DNA from: an uncultured Clostridia bacterium
Lineage (GTDB): Bacteria; Bacillota; Clostridia; Christensenellales; UBA3700
DNA length: 39,103 bases
NCBI GenBank assembly: GCA_947038565.1
Contig: CAMQWP010000017.1
Location: forward strand, 1 to 39,103
Direction: 5' to 3'
In this document: in pieces, positions 25,098 through 34,900 of the stretch
Layout: each line of letters begins with the position of its first letter
How positions within the stretch are numbered: position 1 is the first letter of the stretch
Notes under the pieces: model-generated
Database searches by the model: none
What the model was told of the DNA's origin: nothing
What the model saw: the letters and a program-made list of their open reading frames with translations, nothing else
Position numbers and translations under genes: made by a program

Positions 25098-26600
25098 TTA
25101 TTTTGTCATGCTATCGTGGTCATTTTCGACGATATCACTAGCGATAGCACCAAGTTCAAAGCCTTCTGGAAGAGATACTTCGACATCGACAATACTCTCT
25201 TCGGTGTCGATTTGAGAAGATTGAGTAAGTCTTCTTTTGAATGCTTTGTTGTATGCATAAAAGTAGTACGGAGTAAATACAGCCAGTGCTACAAGCTCTG
25301 CTACTGCAAAAGAGAACCATAACCATTTTAGACCGAATAAATAACCTAAAAGCATAGATACTGGTATCAATATCAAAAGCTGTCTAAGTAGCGACATCAA
25401 AAGTGATATAAAGCTCTTTCCGATAGACTGGAAGCCTGTCGTCGCGACGATATTAAATGCGGCAGGAAGGAAACTCCAAGATATCATTTGAAGGCATACT
25501 TTACCGACTTCGAGTAGCTTTTCATACTCGACAATTTGCTCGGGGCTAGACTTATTGGAGAACATACCCATTAAGAATTCTGTACCGAACTGGAAAACGA
25601 TCAACCCGACAAACATGACGGCAAGGGAAACCAGTAGCGAAAGTGTAAAAGTCTTCTTATATCTGGAGATATTGTTAGCACCATAATTAAATGATAAGAT
25701 AGGCAATGTGCCCTGCATAAGTCCGAATACTGGCATGAATATAAAGCTCTGCAACTTAAAGTAAATACCTAGTGCTGCGGGAGCTTTTTCATGGTATTGG
25801 ACAAGGATAATATTCATAAATATTACTACGATAGCAGCGACTGAATTCATCACCATGACAGGCAAACCCATTTTTACTATCTCGCCAAGATTTTTTCCTT
25901 GTAGTTTTGATTTTTTACTAAAGAAGTCAATGACATGCCTACGTTTTGACGCTACGATAATCATGAAAGTCATGGCAGATATTTGACCGATAATAGTCGC
26001 AAGACCTGCACCAACTACACCCATATCGAATACGAATATAAATATAGGATCAAGGATAATATTCGTAACTGCACCTATAAGCTGAGATATCATAGGCACG
26101 ATCATATTACCAGTAGCCTGTATTGATTTCGCGATAAGAATCTCGATAAACATACCGAAACAACCAAGCATACAGACCATAAGATATTGACCACCCATTT
26201 TGATAATCTCTGCGTCACTGGTGAAGAAACTCAAAAATATACTCGGAAAGAACGTACCAAGTATCATAAAAACACTGGCAAGGACAGCAGCGATAAGCAG
26301 ACCCATCTTTGCTATAGCGTTTGCACCTTCTTTATTTCCTTCGCCTAGTTTTCGCGCTATAATCGAGTTTGCACCTACGCCAAGACCGACCGCGAACGCA
26401 AGCATAATCGTTTGCATAGGGAATGCGAACGTGACAGCATCTAATGCACTATCACTAACTTTTGCTATAAACATACTATCTACAACATTGTAAAGAGAAA
26501 GAACGAGCATAGAGAAAATTGCTGGGACAGCCATCGTCAGCAATAATTTCGGAATAGGCATCGTGCCTAGTTTGTTTTCATTTGTTTTATTATTATTCAT
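25098..26600 (-). CDS. MATE-family multidrug efflux transporter
   Basis: A 500-residue inner-membrane exporter of the MATE family, which moves drugs or metabolites out using a Na+ or H+ gradient. It has about twelve hydrophobic segments. The N-terminal signature LGTMPIPKLLLTMAVPAIFSMLVLSLYNVVDSMFIAK and the following GVGANSIIARKLGEGN are typical. The C-terminal 45 residues are an acidic tail with no membrane segment. No Shine-Dalgarno site precedes the ATG, while a good promoter places the transcription start at or next to it, so the mRNA may be leaderless. It stands alone, divergent from the DNA glycosylase gene. Confidence 0.93.
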   Translation of the reverse strand: MNNNKTNENKLGTMPIPKLLLTMAVPAIFSMLVLSLYNVVDSMFIAKVSDSALDAVTFAFPMQTIMLAFAVGLGVGANSIIARKLGEGNKEGANAIAKMGLLIAAVLASVFMILGTFFPSIFLSFFTSDAEIIKMGGQYLMVCMLGCFGMFIEILIAKSIQATGNMIVPMISQLIGAVTNIILDPIFIFVFDMGVVGAGLATIIGQISAMTFMIIVASKRRHVIDFFSKKSKLQGKNLGEIVKMGLPVMVMNSVAAIVVIFMNIILVQYHEKAPAALGIYFKLQSFIFMPVFGLMQGTLPILSFNYGANNISRYKKTFTLSLLVSLAVMFVGLIVFQFGTEFLMGMFSNKSSPEQIVEYEKLLEVGKVCLQMISWSFLPAAFNIVATTGFQSIGKSFISLLMSLLRQLLILIPVSMLLGYLFGLKWLWFSFAVAELVALAVFTPYYFYAYNKAFKRRLTQSSQIDTEESIVDVEVSLPEGFELGAIASDIVENDHDSMTK

Positions 26601-26606
26601 ACGACA

Positions 26607-26635
26607 AATTTACCATTAAAATTAGTTAAAGTCAA
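26607..26635 (-). promoter_or_regulatory. Promoter of the MATE gene, predicting a leaderless transcript
   Basis: Minus strand: TTGACT (26630-26635), 17-base spacer, TAAATT (26607-26612) with an extended -10 TG. Six bases separate the -10 box from the ATG, so the expected +1 is the A of the start codon. Confidence 0.5.
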
Positions 26636-26707
26636 TCAAATAGTATTGCTAAAACTGAAAAAATGTAGTATTATGTAAAAAATGACATAAATTTTCCCAA
26701 TGTGGAT

Positions 26708-26713
26708 TATAAT
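26708..26713 (+). promoter_or_regulatory. Possible -10 box for the glycosylase gene
   Basis: TATAAT on the plus strand, 66 bases before the glycosylase ATG. No good -35 box is at the usual distance, so the assignment is tentative. Confidence 0.35.
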
Positions 26714-26779
26714 TACGCTATAAATGAGACAAAAAAACCTATTTTAATACATATATTCGACCAAAACGGAGGTGCTATA

Positions 26780-27583
26780 ATGATAAGTAATGATATTATA
26801 GTAGAAAGTCAAGATTTTAATATAAAAGATATACTTACTTGCGGACAGGTATTTAGATATGAGCTAAACCCTAGCCATGCGGTAGTGCATAGCCTTGACA
26901 AAAAGGCTGTGATATACAACAAGAGTGATAGCGAGATCGTTATAGAGAGCGAAGATCGTGAGTACTTTCATAATTATTTTGACCTAGACACAAACTACTC
27001 TTTAATCAAGCAATCTCTAGCAGATATGCCACTTATGCGTGATGCAATAAAATTTGGTAGCGGTATTAGAATACTGCGTCAAGACGCATATGAGATGATG
27101 ATCAGCTTCATAATCTCCGCAAATAATAATATCCCTCGCATAAAAGGTATCATATCAAAACTAACTAGCGGGGATCATTTCCCGAGTGCGAGCGAGCTAG
27201 CGGACTACACTCTTAGCGACCTTAAAGGCATAGGCTTAGGTTATAGAGCGGATTATCTATACAAGACGTCACGCACACTAATTGGTGGTGATTTTGATAT
27301 GCAAAAGCCACTATCGCTAGATGGCAATACTGCTAATAAATACCTGACTGATAATCTACAAGGCGTAGGCCCTAAAGTAGCCGACTGCATACTACTATTC
27401 GGATACTACAAAATGGACGTGTTCCCTGTAGATACATGGATAAAAAAGGTATATAATGACATATTCGGCGACAATTTATCACCAAAAGTTATGAGAAACA
27501 AGCTAATTTCACTATATGGCGATCTATCTGGATATGCACAACAATATTTATTTTATAATAAAAGAGAACAATCTGACGACTAA
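26780..27583 (+). CDS. OGG-type DNA glycosylase/AP lyase (8-oxoguanine repair)
   Basis: A 267-residue base-excision repair enzyme that removes oxidised guanine from DNA. The ATG at 26780 is preferred to an upstream start because GGAGG lies seven bases before it. The N-terminal OGG domain (FNIKDILTCGQVFRYEL) is followed by the HhH-GPD domain. The helix-hairpin-helix LQGVGPKVADCILLFG holds the predicted catalytic Lys199, and the essential Asp218 is in FPVDTWI. The region QDAYEMMISFIISANNNIPRI matches the family. The final part lacks the C-terminal Cys cluster of some HhH enzymes. It is followed by the NYN-like gene 13 bases downstream, probably in one transcript. Confidence 0.92.
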   Translation: MISNDIIVESQDFNIKDILTCGQVFRYELNPSHAVVHSLDKKAVIYNKSDSEIVIESEDREYFHNYFDLDTNYSLIKQSLADMPLMRDAIKFGSGIRILRQDAYEMMISFIISANNNIPRIKGIISKLTSGDHFPSASELADYTLSDLKGIGLGYRADYLYKTSRTLIGGDFDMQKPLSLDGNTANKYLTDNLQGVGPKVADCILLFGYYKMDVFPVDTWIKKVYNDIFGDNLSPKVMRNKLISLYGDLSGYAQQYLFYNKREQSDD

Positions 27584-27596
27584 AAGCGAGGTGAAA

Positions 27597-28535
27597 GTGG
27601 GTAAAATATTAATATCATGCGACATGAATTGCTCTAGAATAACCGAGCAAATGTATATTACGATGATGAGTAAGCTATATAATGATGGCGATATCATCGA
27701 GGTGCATATATATAATTATCTACCTAAAAAGCATACTTTTATCACTGGCAATTATGGCGAGCAAACACATGCTTATACTGGTAGCCACAAGCGTGTCGCA
27801 CTAGATATAACTCAAGCACTAGACACGGTACGCCTTGCACTGCAAGTAACCTATGACAAGATATATATTCTAAGTGGCGAGTATGAAAGCGAGGCACTAT
27901 ATACTATGCTTAGTGAGCTAAAGTGCAAAAGCAGTAAGATAATCATGACAGCAAGCACTGTTTGCATAGAAGACAAATACTCTATCACTAACTGCACCGA
28001 TAGCACGATCAGACATGCAAGGCAAGACGAGTTCAAGCAAAGCATAACCGAGCGTACACAATATGTCAAGCGTGATAGCGAAGACACAACCGCAACAGCA
28101 ATCAACACGGACAACATACCAAGTCAAGTCTTTCCACTTGAAATATCGGCTACGGATAAAACAAACACTTCTGAAAACGCTTTTTACAACCACGTAAATA
28201 AAGATAATTCGGCAGTATCAAATGACAAAATAAGCAACATTGATATAGACAAAAAGTCATATATATCTAACACAAAAAATATATTAATTGCACCTGAAAG
28301 CAAGTCATATACTGACAAATTAAACACTGTTAAGCTATGCAACGAGCAAGTAATATGCAAAGATAAGATCACTCCACATAAAGAGATATCACCTAATAAT
28401 AACGCTACTTACAGCGATATAAATACTCAAATAGTAGATAGTAAAACATCACTATTAGCCTCACTACCACCTGATAAATTGAAGTTGATATTCAAATATT
28501 TGCTAGACAAAAAAGCAAGGTCACCTGCAAGCTAG
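27597..28535 (+). CDS. Divergent NYN/PIN-like domain protein with a long polar tail
   Basis: A 312-residue protein. The first 120 residues resemble the NYN (LabA-like PIN) nuclease fold: KILISCDMN has the first acidic residue (Asp9), RVALDITQALDTV matches the KxxDxxxxxD element (Asp70, Asp76), and YDKIYILSGEYESEALYTML matches the DxFVLVSGDSDFxPL strand. The usual SGDSDF is SGEYES here, so activity may be altered or lost. Residues about 130-285 are low in hydrophobics and rich in Ser, Thr, Asn, Lys and Asp, likely disordered. The last 25 (LLASLPPDKLKLIFKYLLDK) could form a helical hook. The start is taken as GTG 27597, five bases after GAGG; GTG 27591 is an alternative. The family assignment is by eye. 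Confidence 0.6.
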   Translation: MGKILISCDMNCSRITEQMYITMMSKLYNDGDIIEVHIYNYLPKKHTFITGNYGEQTHAYTGSHKRVALDITQALDTVRLALQVTYDKIYILSGEYESEALYTMLSELKCKSSKIIMTASTVCIEDKYSITNCTDSTIRHARQDEFKQSITERTQYVKRDSEDTTATAINTDNIPSQVFPLEISATDKTNTSENAFYNHVNKDNSAVSNDKISNIDIDKKSYISNTKNILIAPESKSYTDKLNTVKLCNEQVICKDKITPHKEISPNNNATYSDINTQIVDSKTSLLASLPPDKLKLIFKYLLDKKARSPAS

Positions 28536-28850
28536 TGTATTTTTCTGCAAGATATCCATACCACAAAGTAAGACATGTCACTATGCTATCATACGTTCAG
28601 CGTTATATAATTACATGCTTTAATACTTTATATACTGCATTATAGTTACGATATGATACTTTATATATATGCGTATATTATCTTATTTGTATGATAGTTT
28701 GAAAGTAGCATTTTATGATTTATTACCAACATGCCACATTAAACACAATTTAACTAAACGAAAAAAGCGGATTACTTATCTTAGTAATCCGCTTTTATTA
28801 TATTTAAATATTTGTTTTATCAATAAATTTACAAGAATTATGAGAATATC
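28536..28850. other. Intergenic stretch between convergent genes
   Basis: About 315 A/T-rich bases between the NYN-like gene and the Ppx/GppA gene. It contains the shared terminator at 28763-28796. Nothing else was seen. Confidence 0.5.
28763..28796. terminator. Bidirectional terminator between convergent genes
   Basis: A perfect 14-bp stem (AAAAGCGGATTACT with its complement), 6-base loop TATCTT, A-tract before and T-tract after. It serves the phosphatase gene (minus) and possibly the NYN-like gene (plus). Confidence 0.85.
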
Positions 28851-30365
28851 TTATAATATCTGTAGATTTTTCTTGAAATGCTTTTTAAATGATGCAGTAG
28901 CTGATAGAGCGTCCTTTATCTCTAGAGAACAATCGCTAGTGCTATCTGTCTTCATGATAACGCTATCACCTAGTACATCACATACTATCTCTGTGATCAC
29001 GCCAGCCATACTTCTGTCAAGGCTTTCAGCTATCCTTACTATGATACCTAGCTTCATCACTGCTTGTAAGTCTTCATCAGTGAACATGTCACGGTATTTT
29101 AAGAATAGACTCGCGTCAAGCTCGCCTTTTCTGTGCATACTTGCTACCATAGCACTCATCACTAAGTCTTTGTGAGTGATACCGTAAAGATTACTATTTA
29201 GAATAATGTAAGCACTGTGCTTGTGATGGTTATAATACTTGATCTTATTACCAGTATCATGTAGCATAGACGCTACTCTTAATACCTTTACATACGGGCG
29301 AGGTAACTTGTGCAATACTCTAAGCTGTTTGAATAGCTGAGTAGACAAATTGTAAACTTGCTCTGCATGCTTGATATTCTCATGATAGAAGTTAAGAGTA
29401 GTATAGATACTATGACCTAGCACGTCAGTAATAGGCTTATCGTTCGTAGATGGCACTGAGTATTTAAACATAGTACCCTCACGAAGTCCACTACCTGATA
29501 CAACTAACTCTTCTAGTCCTAAGCTCTCTATTACAGCACTAATTGCTGATAGCGCTGAAGGGAATATATCCGCTCTTACGCTAGATAGACCCTTGATCTT
29601 CATAGTTTTGTCTAAGTCAAGCATTTTGATATTCTTGTAAATACTATTAAACTCGCTCTTATTAACAGGATAGTTATGAGTCATGTCTAAAGGATATTTC
29701 TTAAACATACGGCTTATCTTGCCTAGATTACGGAATGAACCGCCTACGCCGATAAGTTTCGTTTCTGGATCTAATTCTTTAAGAAAATCTATCTTGTCAA
29801 GCTCTGTTATTATAAAGTTTTTTATGTTTTCAGCACGATCCTGTGGAGCGATACTATCATCGCGGAATTTCTCCGTCAAAGTCAATGCACCATAAGGTAT
29901 CGTAACATGTCCTAATAAATTCTTTCTATTGTAGTAAATAAACTGCGTACTACCACCACCGATATCCATGATTAAACCCTTAGGAATATCCATACTATTT
30001 ATAACGCCTTGGTATACTAATTGTGCCTCGCTATCGTCATCTAAAACGTCTAGCTTAAATCCGCACTTAGACTGCACCTCAGCCAAGAAACTCAATTGAT
30101 TTTTCGCCTTCCTTACGGCAGCAGTAGCATAAGCGTAGATTTTGTCTACCTTATTCGAGTCACATAGCCTTCTAAACATCTGCAAAGTCTTAATTGTTTG
30201 AGCTACACGGCTAGGAGTCAAAAGACTATCCTCCTGCATGTCTTGAGCAAGTCGTACTGACTCTTTCAACTCGTCAAATACAGCAAAGTATCCACCTTCT
30301 AAAATGTTTACTAATACTAATCGAGCTGAGTTTGAACCTAAGTCAATTATTGCAATTTTTTCCAT
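28851..30365 (-). CDS. ppx: Ppx/GppA-family exopolyphosphatase/pppGpp phosphatase
   Basis: A 504-residue enzyme of the sugar kinase/actin-like fold that removes phosphate from polyphosphate or from pppGpp. The phosphate-binding loop IIDLGSNSARLVLV lies at residues 5-18, ATAAVRKAKN at about 99-108 and IMDIGGGSTQFIYY near 143-156. The C-terminal part is an HD-like domain (ASMLHDTGNKIKYYNHHKHSAYI), as in the longer members of the family. Which substrate dominates cannot be told from sequence. An AAGGTGAT ribosome site precedes the ATG. It is a single gene; if it acts on pppGpp, it touches the same purine nucleotide pool as the pur operon. Confidence 0.92.
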   Translation of the reverse strand: MEKIAIIDLGSNSARLVLVNILEGGYFAVFDELKESVRLAQDMQEDSLLTPSRVAQTIKTLQMFRRLCDSNKVDKIYAYATAAVRKAKNQLSFLAEVQSKCGFKLDVLDDDSEAQLVYQGVINSMDIPKGLIMDIGGGSTQFIYYNRKNLLGHVTIPYGALTLTEKFRDDSIAPQDRAENIKNFIITELDKIDFLKELDPETKLIGVGGSFRNLGKISRMFKKYPLDMTHNYPVNKSEFNSIYKNIKMLDLDKTMKIKGLSSVRADIFPSALSAISAVIESLGLEELVVSGSGLREGTMFKYSVPSTNDKPITDVLGHSIYTTLNFYHENIKHAEQVYNLSTQLFKQLRVLHKLPRPYVKVLRVASMLHDTGNKIKYYNHHKHSAYIILNSNLYGITHKDLVMSAMVASMHRKGELDASLFLKYRDMFTDEDLQAVMKLGIIVRIAESLDRSMAGVITEIVCDVLGDSVIMKTDSTSDCSLEIKDALSATASFKKHFKKNLQIL

Positions 30366-30415
30366 AAATCACCTTTTCCTTTTTTATCCATCATTCAATA
30401 TTTTTTAACATTTTT

Positions 30416-30421
30416 ATTATA
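30416..30421 (-). promoter_or_regulatory. Extended -10 promoter of the Ppx/GppA gene
   Basis: Minus strand TGATATAAT, an extended -10 box with a full TATAAT. The -35 region is poor (TAGATT), which is common for extended -10 promoters. The predicted start is near 30409, 44 bases before the ATG. Confidence 0.5.
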
Positions 30422-30469
30422 TCATAAAAATCGACATAAATCTACACTTGAACGGAAAATTTACACAAA

Positions 30470-30919
30470 CTATATGTTCAATCTTTTAAAATTTATATAA
30501 TAGGTTAATTTTTCACGAAAAGTAGTATCATTTCTAAAGGCAACTCGCCTAACGACGCCATTAATTAGCATTTTTAATAGATATATCGAACTAATTGCAA
30601 TCATAAACCAACCGAAAATATGCCTTAATATATGCTGATCAATTATACCCGACAGCATTGCTCCGACTACAGCAAATATCAAAGCGGACGGCAGTACGTA
30701 TATTATTTTCTTTAAATCTATAAGTTTATTTTTATAATGAATAACTAGTGATACGACCGCCATCGGTATGAATGCGACTAGATTTATCATCTGCGCCTCC
30801 AACTGTGGCAAGCCGACATATAGCGTCAAAAGCGGGATCAATAATGTGCCTCCGCCCATGCCCATTCCGCCGACAATACCGCCAAATAAACCTGCAATAA
30901 TTAACGTTATCCACTCCAT
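30470..30919 (-). CDS. Half-size TauE/SafE (TSUP) permease, second of a pair
   Basis: A 149-residue membrane protein with the N-half signature GLFGGIVGGMGMGGGTLLIPLLTLYVGLPQLEAQMINLVAFIPMAVVSLVIHY. It has about four hydrophobic segments, then a basic tail. Full-length TSUP transporters, which export sulfite or organosulfonates or take up sulfate, have about 250 residues from two such repeats; this is one repeat. Its partner is probably the gene at 31420-31806, with which it could form a two-chain transporter. AAAGGAGG sits five bases before the ATG. The substrate is unknown. Confidence 0.85.
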   Translation of the reverse strand: MEWITLIIAGLFGGIVGGMGMGGGTLLIPLLTLYVGLPQLEAQMINLVAFIPMAVVSLVIHYKNKLIDLKKIIYVLPSALIFAVVGAMLSGIIDQHILRHIFGWFMIAISSIYLLKMLINGVVRRVAFRNDTTFREKLTYYINFKRLNI

Positions 30920-31419
30920 ATTTGCCTCCTTTTGATATCATTTTTGATGGTTTTATGTACTACAATTGCAAATTTTGCCTGTTTTTTCCACTTCAAAACA
31001 TGTAAAATAATACTGCTTTTAACATGATATTTATCTTTTCTTTTGCGAGTTTTTCGCGTCGTATTTTATAGCAATTTTTTATTCGTTTTGCTATCTGTAT
31101 TTTGAGCCTCATTTCATGCGTGATCAGTGAATTATTCTGCCCTTTTTTATCCCCTATAAGACAGGTACGTGTCCTTAATTTTTAGCACCTTGATACACTT
31201 ATTGTTAGCTTATTATTAGCCTATTATTTGCTTGTATTTCTGCCTATTATTCGGCTGTCTATTTAGCTAATCATACAGCACGTTTTAATATAATTGCCTC
31301 ATTATAACACCTGTTTTTATCTATTCTGATATGCTGATTATATTCTTATGTTCGAGTTATTTCATTCGCCTATACAATGTTGACATACGATATATTTACA
31401 ATTTGTCAGAGAACTTATA
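30920..31419. other. 500-base gap between the two half-size transporter genes
   Basis: T-rich on the plus strand with no supported gene. Imperfect tandem words of the type TTATTAGCCTATTATT recur at about 31195-31280. No clear terminator or promoter was identified. Half-size TSUP pairs are usually adjacent, so the gap is unusual. Confidence 0.5.
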
Positions 31420-31806
31420 TTACATTACGCTTTTAATCCCCGCGTACATCATGATAACGTAGAATATCGCTGATATATATGTGTTGCTTAGTTTTTTGAG
31501 TAGCACTGATCCTATTACTCCTCCCGCTACGACCCCGAGAGTTATGATTCCCATTCGCGGATAGTCATATCCACCTCGCACTAAATACACTATACTCGAT
31601 ACTATACATAGTGGCAATATTGTCGCGATCGCTGTCGCGTGTGCAGACTTTGCCTCCATGCCGAGCAACGTTTGGTAAGTCGGTACGACAAGCGTTCCGC
31701 CTCCGCCACCGAGTAGTCCGCTCATAAACCCAACCACCGCACCTATGATGACTACTAGCACTTTTTTTACAATTGCAGTCTTTTTTGCCCTATTTTTGTT
31801 ATTCAT
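31420..31806 (-). CDS. Half-size TauE/SafE (TSUP) permease, first of a pair
   Basis: A 128-residue membrane protein with VVGFMSGLLGGGGGTLVVPTYQTLLGMEAKSAHATAIATILPLCIVSSIVY, the TSUP repeat, and about four hydrophobic segments in total. It is half of a usual TSUP protein and lines up with the gene 500 bases downstream. The two probably assemble into one transporter. The ribosome site is poor (GGTAATAG), but a promoter lies at 31838-31865. It is divergent from the large lipoprotein gene. Confidence 0.83.
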   Translation of the reverse strand: MNNKNRAKKTAIVKKVLVVIIGAVVGFMSGLLGGGGGTLVVPTYQTLLGMEAKSAHATAIATILPLCIVSSIVYLVRGGYDYPRMGIITLGVVAGGVIGSVLLKKLSNTYISAIFYVIMMYAGIKSVM

Positions 31807-31837
31807 ATATGGTAATAGTATGTATTATTATTATAAA

Positions 31838-31865
31838 ATTATAATATTATTAAAATCTTTGTAAA
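31838..31865 (-). promoter_or_regulatory. Promoter of the first half-size TSUP gene
   Basis: Minus strand: TTTACA (31860-31865), 16-base spacer, TATAAT (31838-31843). The region is very A/T-rich, which lowers confidence. Confidence 0.45.
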
Positions 31866-31870
31866 AACTA

Positions 31871-31899
31871 TTGCATTATTTTGATATTTGTTATATAAT
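31871..31899 (+). promoter_or_regulatory. Promoter of the large lipoprotein gene
   Basis: Plus strand: TTGCAT (31871-31876), 17-base spacer, TATAAT (31894-31899). The predicted start near 31906 gives a leader of about 43 bases with the AAAGGTG ribosome site. It is back to back with the TSUP promoter. Confidence 0.65.
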
Positions 31900-31948
31900 A
31901 ATAAAGATTTATTAAGTAAATTAGTAATATTGGATAAAGGTGATAAAT

Positions 31949-34900
31949 ATGAAAAACAACAAAAAATTCCTATCAATACTTTTAGTCGTCGCTCTTTGCG
32001 TTACTATGGTGTTCAGCTTAATCGCTTGTACCCCAAAGACGCCAGATGAGAAAGACCCTGTGTCTGACGAAGGCAAGTATATTTCAAATGGTAACTTTGA
32101 GAATATTTCTTCAGAAGAAGGCATATTCCCAATGACTCCGAGCAGTTGGAGCAACAGTGCTGGTAGCACTTCGTCTGATAATGAGACACCGGTAGATAGC
32201 AAGTCACTTGTTAGCGGTGTTATCGATACGAACGACGATATCTACAACAGCAATAAGAAAGACTGGGATCGTCTAGGCAATCCTGGTGCTATCGGTGCGG
32301 ATCCTAATATCCTTATGATCTACAATCGTAAATCCAATTCTTATAAGTACACTTCTAATAGTTTCTCACTAGACGCTAACAAGTACTTCAAGGTACAGAT
32401 ATCAGTGCGAACTGACAATGTTGAAGGCTCTGGCGGATACGTTTCTATCGGTGGTGATACTCTAGTTGAGTTCGAGAATATTGATACTAAGGGCGAGTGG
32501 ATTACATACACTGCTATGCTACAGACTTCAAATATCGCTAGCAACTCACTTACTATCACTGCTTCAAACGGTAGACTTGGTAAGAACGACGGCTCATTAT
32601 CACAAGGATATATGTTCATTGATAATGTCGTAGTTACTGAAGCTACTGCTGATCAGTACAATACTAGCACTGACGATAGCAATGCTAACCGCAAGGCTAG
32701 CTTACTTTATGGCGACGCGTCATTTGAGAATATCTCAGGTGCTGAGAATCCATACTCTACTAAGAAATGGTCAGGCGTTTCAAGTGTCGGCGAAGATGGC
32801 GAGACTGCTCCTACTGGCTCAGATCACTTAGAGCGTGGTGTTGTAGATACAAATAGTACAACTGCTCTTCCTGATAGTGCTAATAACATCACTGCCATGG
32901 AGAACTTTGATACTCGTTTCCTTATGATCGACAACAAAAAGCCTACTGCTTACGGATACCGTTCGGACAGCAAGATCAGGTTTACAGCGTCGGACAAGTC
33001 ATTATACAAGCTATCATTCTGGATCAGAACTGAAGGCGTAGAAGCTGGCAAGGGTGCTTACATCAAAGTAGCGTCTTCTACTTCTAAAGATGAAGATCCT
33101 ATCATTGAGTATAATAACATCAATACTGATGGCAAGTGGGCACAAGTATCAGTTTACTTACAGCCTGACACATTACGTTACAAGGACTTGTACGTAGAGG
33201 TTGGTCTAGGTACTGGCGGTAAGAATGATAAAGATTTATTAGTAAAAGGTACTGCTTTCTTTGACGAGATGACTCTAGAGACTATCGACTCATTACCTGA
33301 TGGCATTACTACTGGTAGTGATAACTACGGTACTGTTAAAGCTGATCCTATTGAAGAGGTTTTAACACATCAGTACGATGAGAAATCTTATTCTCATGCT
33401 GAGTACGACAAAGACAGTGGTATCACTGATCGTGGTACTTTCAAGACTTTAGACATCACTGATCCTTCTACTTGGGATACTAGTTACGGTGCTTTCCCTA
33501 ACGCTCCTAATGATAAGATCACGACTCTAATGGGCTTTAATAACGCTAACCCTACTATAACTTCTTTCAAATACACTCCTGAGCTAGTAGATGGCAAGAG
33601 CGAGTTAACTCTTCAACAGAAACATTACTACAGACTTAGCATGTGGGTTAAGACTGATATAGTAAATAAGAACGCAGGTCTTAATATCCAGCTTTACAAG
33701 AAAGCAGATGACTCTTCTACAGAAGATGAACTACTTACTGCTGTAGACGGTTTTAATACTAAAAAACTTTCTGAAGATGCTCAAGCGACTTATAATGGCT
33801 ACACTGAGATTGCTTTCCTTATAGAGAGTGACATCGTAGAGTCAAACAATATATACTTCCAGTTCCAGCTAGGTAACGGTACTCAGTTCACTGGTGCTTC
33901 TCACGTAGAGGGTTCAGCTTACATTGCTGGTATCTCAATGAGTACTATTAAGTTCGCTGACTACAACAGTGAGTCTGGTGACTACGTTAAAAAGCATTCT
34001 TTCCGCACAAGCGGTGGAACTATTGCTAACGGCGAGTTTAATAATATCGACATTGCTAACACTGAGAAAAACTACAACAAAATAAACGAAGAGGCTAAAA
34101 TCGAGTTTAAAGAGAAAGACTTCCTAGATCAGAACACTGCTGGTGTATTCGGTCTTCCTAAAGACTGGACATTCACTTCATCAGATGAGCTTAAGCACTT
34201 AAATGCTGGTGTTCTAGATGTAAAAAACACTGCACAGCTTGCTTCTTTAGGCTACCCTGCTGACTTCGATATCTTCAAGAACTTACCTGAATACGAAAAG
34301 AAAGACAATACAAATGTACTTGCTATTCACAACACTTCAGAGATAGTAACAGAAGACGGTGAAGAGGCTCGTAAGACTTGGGGGTTCACTTCTCCATCAA
34401 TCAGCCTTACTAAAAATACTTTCTACGAGATAAGCGTATATGCTTATGTTAAGGACGGTAATGCAAGTATCAACCTAAAGAATTCAAGTAAATCAGTTAT
34501 TTCTAACTTTGAGCTAGGCGTTACTGATGGCTGGCAAGAATTCAAGTTCTTCGTAGAAACTGGTTTCGATGATTTCACTTCTTACTTAGAGCTTGCTATA
34601 GGACCTAACACTACTAACCTAAAAGATAACTCAGTATTATTCGATCTTCCTAAGATCACTAAGATCAGCGAAGAAAGTTATGAGAAGGGTGTAGATATAG
34701 CTAATGACGAGGCTTCTCTAGTTAACTACAATGCTATTACTTTTACTACTACTAACTTTGATAACTACACTGCTACTGAAGAAGACTTTACTTTTAGCAC
34801 TCCTGCTAACTGGAGTGGTAGCCACGCTGACTCTGATGCACCTAACGGCAAGCACAAGTCTATAGCTGGTATCTTTACTCAAGGTCATAGTAACCGTAAC

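Noticed and set aside
28669..29175. 168-residue plus-strand frame overlapping the Ppx/GppA gene end
   Set aside because: It lies mostly antisense to a well-recognised phosphatase and across its terminator, with no ribosome site.
30920..31419. Remnant of a gene between the two TSUP halves
   Set aside because: Translation by eye gave no recognisable protein fragment. The sequence is T-rich with short imperfect repeats only.
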